NCBI GenBank assembly: GCA_017617545.1
Contig: JAFZVZ010000015.1
Coordinates: forward strand, 1 to 47,961
DNA: 47,961 nt
Direction of reading: 5' to 3'
DNA from: Lachnospiraceae bacterium
GTDB taxonomy: Bacteria > Bacillota > Clostridia > Lachnospirales > Lachnospiraceae
The notes below the pieces were generated by a model. That model searched no databases. It was not told where the DNA came from and saw only the letters and a list, made by a program, of their open reading frames with translations. How positions within the stretch are numbered: position 1 is the first letter of the stretch; each line of letters starts with the position of its first letter. This document shows positions 45,528 to 47,961 of the stretch, piece by piece. The translations under genes and the position numbers were made by a program.

Positions 45528-46235
45528 CTATTCTCCGTGAACCAGATCGTACGGATAATACTTCTGATCACGCAACGAAGCATCATCAAGCCCGAGAAGT
45601 TTGGCGATCGCACCTGCCTCAAAGCTCCAGTAGCCATAGTAAAGCTCCGTCTTATGGCTTCCGTACCACGCGCATTCTTTGTGTATACCGTACCATTGAT
45701 CATCCAGATACTGCTTCAACAGATCAACCGCGTTGGCTGCAGCATTTTCCGCTATCTCTTTCAACGGCTGGTATGTCTTCTTCCAGCGAAATTCAGGACA
45801 GCGCGGCTCATAAGATGTATCCAGCGCGCCGGCCAGCTGATCCACGAGGTAATCCTGATAGTCTGCTTTGCGAATCTTTCCGATCAGCTCATTGACCAAT
45901 TCGTCGTCCGCCTTAACATCCAGCAACACCGCCAGCGACAGCACATTGATCAGATCAAAATAGCTGTACCTCGGCTCCCATGTTTTCACATAATGCTTCA
46001 GCAGGTTCTCAAAGCACGGCTTTATCTCGCTGTCCTTGTTTCCTGCGCTGTACAGAAGATTGATCCTGTTTCGGTAAGATGTAAACAGGACGGCATATCC
46101 CATCTGCGCGCCGCGATCACTCTCACCTCTCTCGGCAACAACCTTCTCCACAAGCGCTTCATAATGTTCGATGTCCGCGCCGTTCTTCTGCAGTTTCTCC
46201 GCAAAATAAGTATCGTCTTTTATGGTTCCCCTCAT
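45528..46235 (-). CDS. PoNi-type immunity protein (DUF1910/DUF1911), apparently orphan
   Basis: A 235-residue, all-helical protein from the ATG at 46235 (AAGGAAAC before it). The start MRGTIKDDTYFAEKLQKN and the C-terminal YYGYWSFEAGAIAKLLGLDD followed by KYYPYDL match the two-domain PoNi family, which neutralises PoNe DNase toxins. No toxin gene or secretion-linked domain is seen nearby. It may protect against a neighbour's toxin. Confidence 0.8.
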   Translation of the reverse strand: MRGTIKDDTYFAEKLQKNGADIEHYEALVEKVVAERGESDRGAQMGYAVLFTSYRNRINLLYSAGNKDSEIKPCFENLLKHYVKTWEPRYSYFDLINVLSLAVLLDVKADDELVNELIGKIRKADYQDYLVDQLAGALDTSYEPRCPEFRWKKTYQPLKEIAENAAANAVDLLKQYLDDQWYGIHKECAWYGSHKTELYYGYWSFEAGAIAKLLGLDDASLRDQKYYPYDLVHGE

Positions 46236-46324
46236 GTTTCCTTCTCCCTGTCCGCGCTCCCGATTGCCAAAGCGCAACACCTTACGCACCGTCTTGCCGG
46301 TAAACTGCAGATGTAACTCTCCGT

Positions 46325-47680
46325 TCAATCGACGTCTCTTGTAAGATTTTTCACCCAGATGTACTTGTTGTAGTGCCATTTCAGGAACGGAACCTTAACG
46401 ACTTCATCCAGGCACATGATCACGTAAACGACAAGCACCGGCCACTTCAGCACAAAGCAGGCGATGAGCGATGCCGGGATCGCGAAGCACCATGTTGCGA
46501 AAAATACGCTTACCGCGTCATACTTCGCATCTCCTCCGGCAGGAAATACGCCGCAGGTAAAGATCGTGTTAAAGGAAAATGAGAACATGTACAGGCAGCT
46601 GAACGCCAGCATCCCGATAAGATATCCCTTGGCCGTGGCGGTCAGTTCATAGAAGAAATAGATCGGCGGTCCGACCAGCGCGATCAGCAGCATGTTCACA
46701 AGACCGTTCACAAACGCCACCTTAAAGAACCTGTCACCATACCGTTTCGCCACGTCCAGTTTCCCCGCTCCGAGCAGTTCCCCGATCATGATACCCGAGC
46801 CGCCTGCGATGCCCCAGGTCACAAAGGCGATCAACTGCTGTGCGACACTCGTGACGGAAGCTGCTGCCGTAGCGTCCGAGCCCAGACGTCCCATTATCAT
46901 GTTGTGAACCGTGATGCTTATGCCCCAGGAAAGACCGCTGGCTACGATCGGAGCGAACACCTTCCAGAAGTCCTTCTCAAAATCTTTCGAATAATAGACA
47001 AAGTTCTTAACCGACAGGTCGATTGTCTCTTTTCTCTTCGCCCATATAAGGACGATCACCAGCGACATCGCCTCTACTACTACTGTAGAATAGGCAGAAC
47101 CGTTGGCTCCGAGCGCGGGGATGCCGCATTTTCCGTATATCAGGAAATAGTCCGCCGTCATATCCACGACAACCACGATAGCCGATATCATGACACTGAG
47201 TTTCGCGTCTCCCGCGATCTTCATGTTCATCAAAAAGCACTGCGCAACCGCCGAGAAGAGATACGAGAAGCCGACAATTCGCAGATATCCCGCGCCGATG
47301 GAGATCAGGTTGCTGTCCGTTGTGTAGATCCGCATCACCTGCTCCGGGAACACAAACGCAGCGACGAAGAATAAAAGACTGATCAGGATTGAAGATCTGA
47401 TCGCCATCGCCAGAAAGCGTCCGGCATTTTTATAATCCTTCTTCCCCCAATACTGCGCGACCAGAATTCCCGCAGCACTTTTGATCGATCCGGTAAACAA
47501 TGTCATCACGAAAACCAGCTGGTTCGCGAGCGCAACTGCCGAAATCGAATCCTGGTTCAGTCTTCCGAGCATGAGCGCGTCGGACGCACCGACCAGCGAA
47601 TTCAGAAGGCTCTGTAGCGCGAGCGGTATTGCAAGAACTTTCAGTTTATCGAATAAGGCTTTTCTTTCATCCTGCTCCAT
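46325..47680 (-). CDS. MATE-family efflux transporter
   Basis: A 451-residue protein with twelve membrane helices, from the ATG at 47680 (GGGGGAC 8 bases upstream). Family marks are IPLALQSLLNSLVGASDALMLGRL in helix 1 (given here as parts IPLALQSLL and DALMLG), VAQYWGKKD after helix 2, and the repeated IASG-like element IVASGLSWGIS in the second half. It exports drugs or metabolites by sodium or proton antiport. It is first in a run of closely spaced minus-strand accessory genes. Confidence 0.9.
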   Translation of the reverse strand: MEQDERKALFDKLKVLAIPLALQSLLNSLVGASDALMLGRLNQDSISAVALANQLVFVMTLFTGSIKSAAGILVAQYWGKKDYKNAGRFLAMAIRSSILISLLFFVAAFVFPEQVMRIYTTDSNLISIGAGYLRIVGFSYLFSAVAQCFLMNMKIAGDAKLSVMISAIVVVVDMTADYFLIYGKCGIPALGANGSAYSTVVVEAMSLVIVLIWAKRKETIDLSVKNFVYYSKDFEKDFWKVFAPIVASGLSWGISITVHNMIMGRLGSDATAAASVTSVAQQLIAFVTWGIAGGSGIMIGELLGAGKLDVAKRYGDRFFKVAFVNGLVNMLLIALVGPPIYFFYELTATAKGYLIGMLAFSCLYMFSFSFNTIFTCGVFPAGGDAKYDAVSVFFATWCFAIPASLIACFVLKWPVLVVYVIMCLDEVVKVPFLKWHYNKYIWVKNLTRDVD

Positions 47681-47758
47681 GTAACAGTCCCCCGTGCCCG
47701 TTATTAACAACTACAAAAATCATTGTCTCTGACTCGTAATACCGTATTATTCTTCCCA

Positions 47759-47787
47759 ATTGTACCATGTTTGGGCGATTGCGTCCA
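47759..47787 (-). promoter_or_regulatory. Probable promoter of the MATE gene
   Basis: On the minus strand: -35 TGGACG (47782-47787, weak), 17-bp spacer, -10 TACAAT (47759-47764). It lies directly after the terminator of the preceding gene. Confidence 0.5.
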
Positions 47788-47790
47788 TAA

Positions 47791-47816
47791 AAAGAAGGAG
47801 AGCCGAAGCTCTCCTT
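47791..47816 (-). terminator. Intrinsic terminator after the partial regulator gene
   Basis: AAGGAGAGC (47795-47803) pairs perfectly with GCTCTCCTT (47808-47816) around CGAA, followed on the minus strand by CTTTTTATG. Confidence 0.85.
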
Positions 47817-47830
47817 ACTGAAAAACCGGT

Positions 47831-47961
47831 TCATTCGCAGGCGATATACACGTCCATGCTCTCGCCGTCCGTCTCAAAGCAGGGAATAACGCCTTCCCAC
47901 GCCTGCCTCAGACCGTTGGTCCTCATGAAGTCGCCCAGGGTGTGATATGCTCCCGGGATCG
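47831..47961 (-). CDS. C-terminal end of a regulator with a GyrI-like effector-binding domain (partial)
   Basis: Only the last 43 codons are in the window. They read IPGAYHTLGDFMRTNGLRQA and end in MDVYIACE. The pattern of a strand, LGDF, a helix and a final acidic-VYI strand matches the end of GyrI-like small-molecule-binding domains found in AraC- and MerR-type regulators. It may control the adjacent MATE exporter, but the DNA-binding part is outside the window. Confidence 0.55.
   Translation of the reverse strand, partial: IPGAYHTLGDFMRTNGLRQAWEGVIPCFETDGESMDVYIACE

Overview
The window reads as chromosome of a GC-rich, low-branching-GC Gram-positive of class Clostridia, most likely a Lachnospiraceae-type gut or rumen anaerobe. 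The reasons are the RpoB/RpoC, Rho, Pgi and RF1 sequences, the order rho - rpmE - DUF1385 - prmC - prfA, B. subtilis-type LexA and sigma-A promoter signals, and surface proteins with Thr/Pro stalks. No tRNA, rRNA, CRISPR array, prophage or insertion sequence was recognised.

Layout. 1-2.1 kb: an ECF sigma factor and its overlapping membrane partner (probable anti-sigma). 2.2-5 kb: an amidohydrolase facing a SOS-controlled DNA polymerase IV that carries a small partner gene. 5-8.2 kb: a TetR regulator with a zinc-ribbon membrane protein, then a PurF paralogue without its glutaminase cysteine. 8.4-13.3 kb: a PTS EIIC-like permease, a rhomboid protease behind a terminator-like leader, phosphoglucose isomerase and a VanY-type peptidase. 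13.4-29.1 kb, all on the minus strand: rpoB, rpoC, rho, a membrane protein, rpmE, a DUF1385 protein, prmC, prfA and an rRNA methyltransferase. This is a transcription and translation-termination supercluster without the usual rplKAJL upstream or rpsL-rpsG-fusA downstream. 29.4-33.9 kb: membrane and surface proteins (phosphodiester glycosidase, LRR/SLH protein). 34-39 kb: an apparent NAD-salvage operon (small helical protein, LRR_5 protein, radical SAM protein, pnuC, nadR, nrtR) behind one strong promoter with a repeated operator-like site. 39.1-41.5 kb: a compact four-gene operon for a TolQ/ExbB-type motor with one ExbD-like stator and two further proteins bearing ExbD-like outer domains, unexpected in a single-membrane bacterium. 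41.5-48 kb: a cation diffusion facilitator, several small accessory genes including an orphan PoNi-type immunity protein, a cupin, a MATE exporter, and the end of a regulator with a GyrI-like domain.

The most striking signals outside ordinary genes are: (1) a short motif, CGGAAAATG and its complement, found about 35 times as the 8-base core where composition predicts about one, on both strands and in genes as well as gaps, but absent from most of rpoBC; (2) the ExbBD-like operon; (3) the radical SAM gene inside the NAD-salvage operon; (4) a 118-bp tandem repeat rich in hairpins after rpmE; and (5) a promoter followed at once by an intrinsic terminator ahead of the rhomboid gene. Translation starts were chosen from ribosome-binding sites and domain edges, and several differ from the longest open frame.
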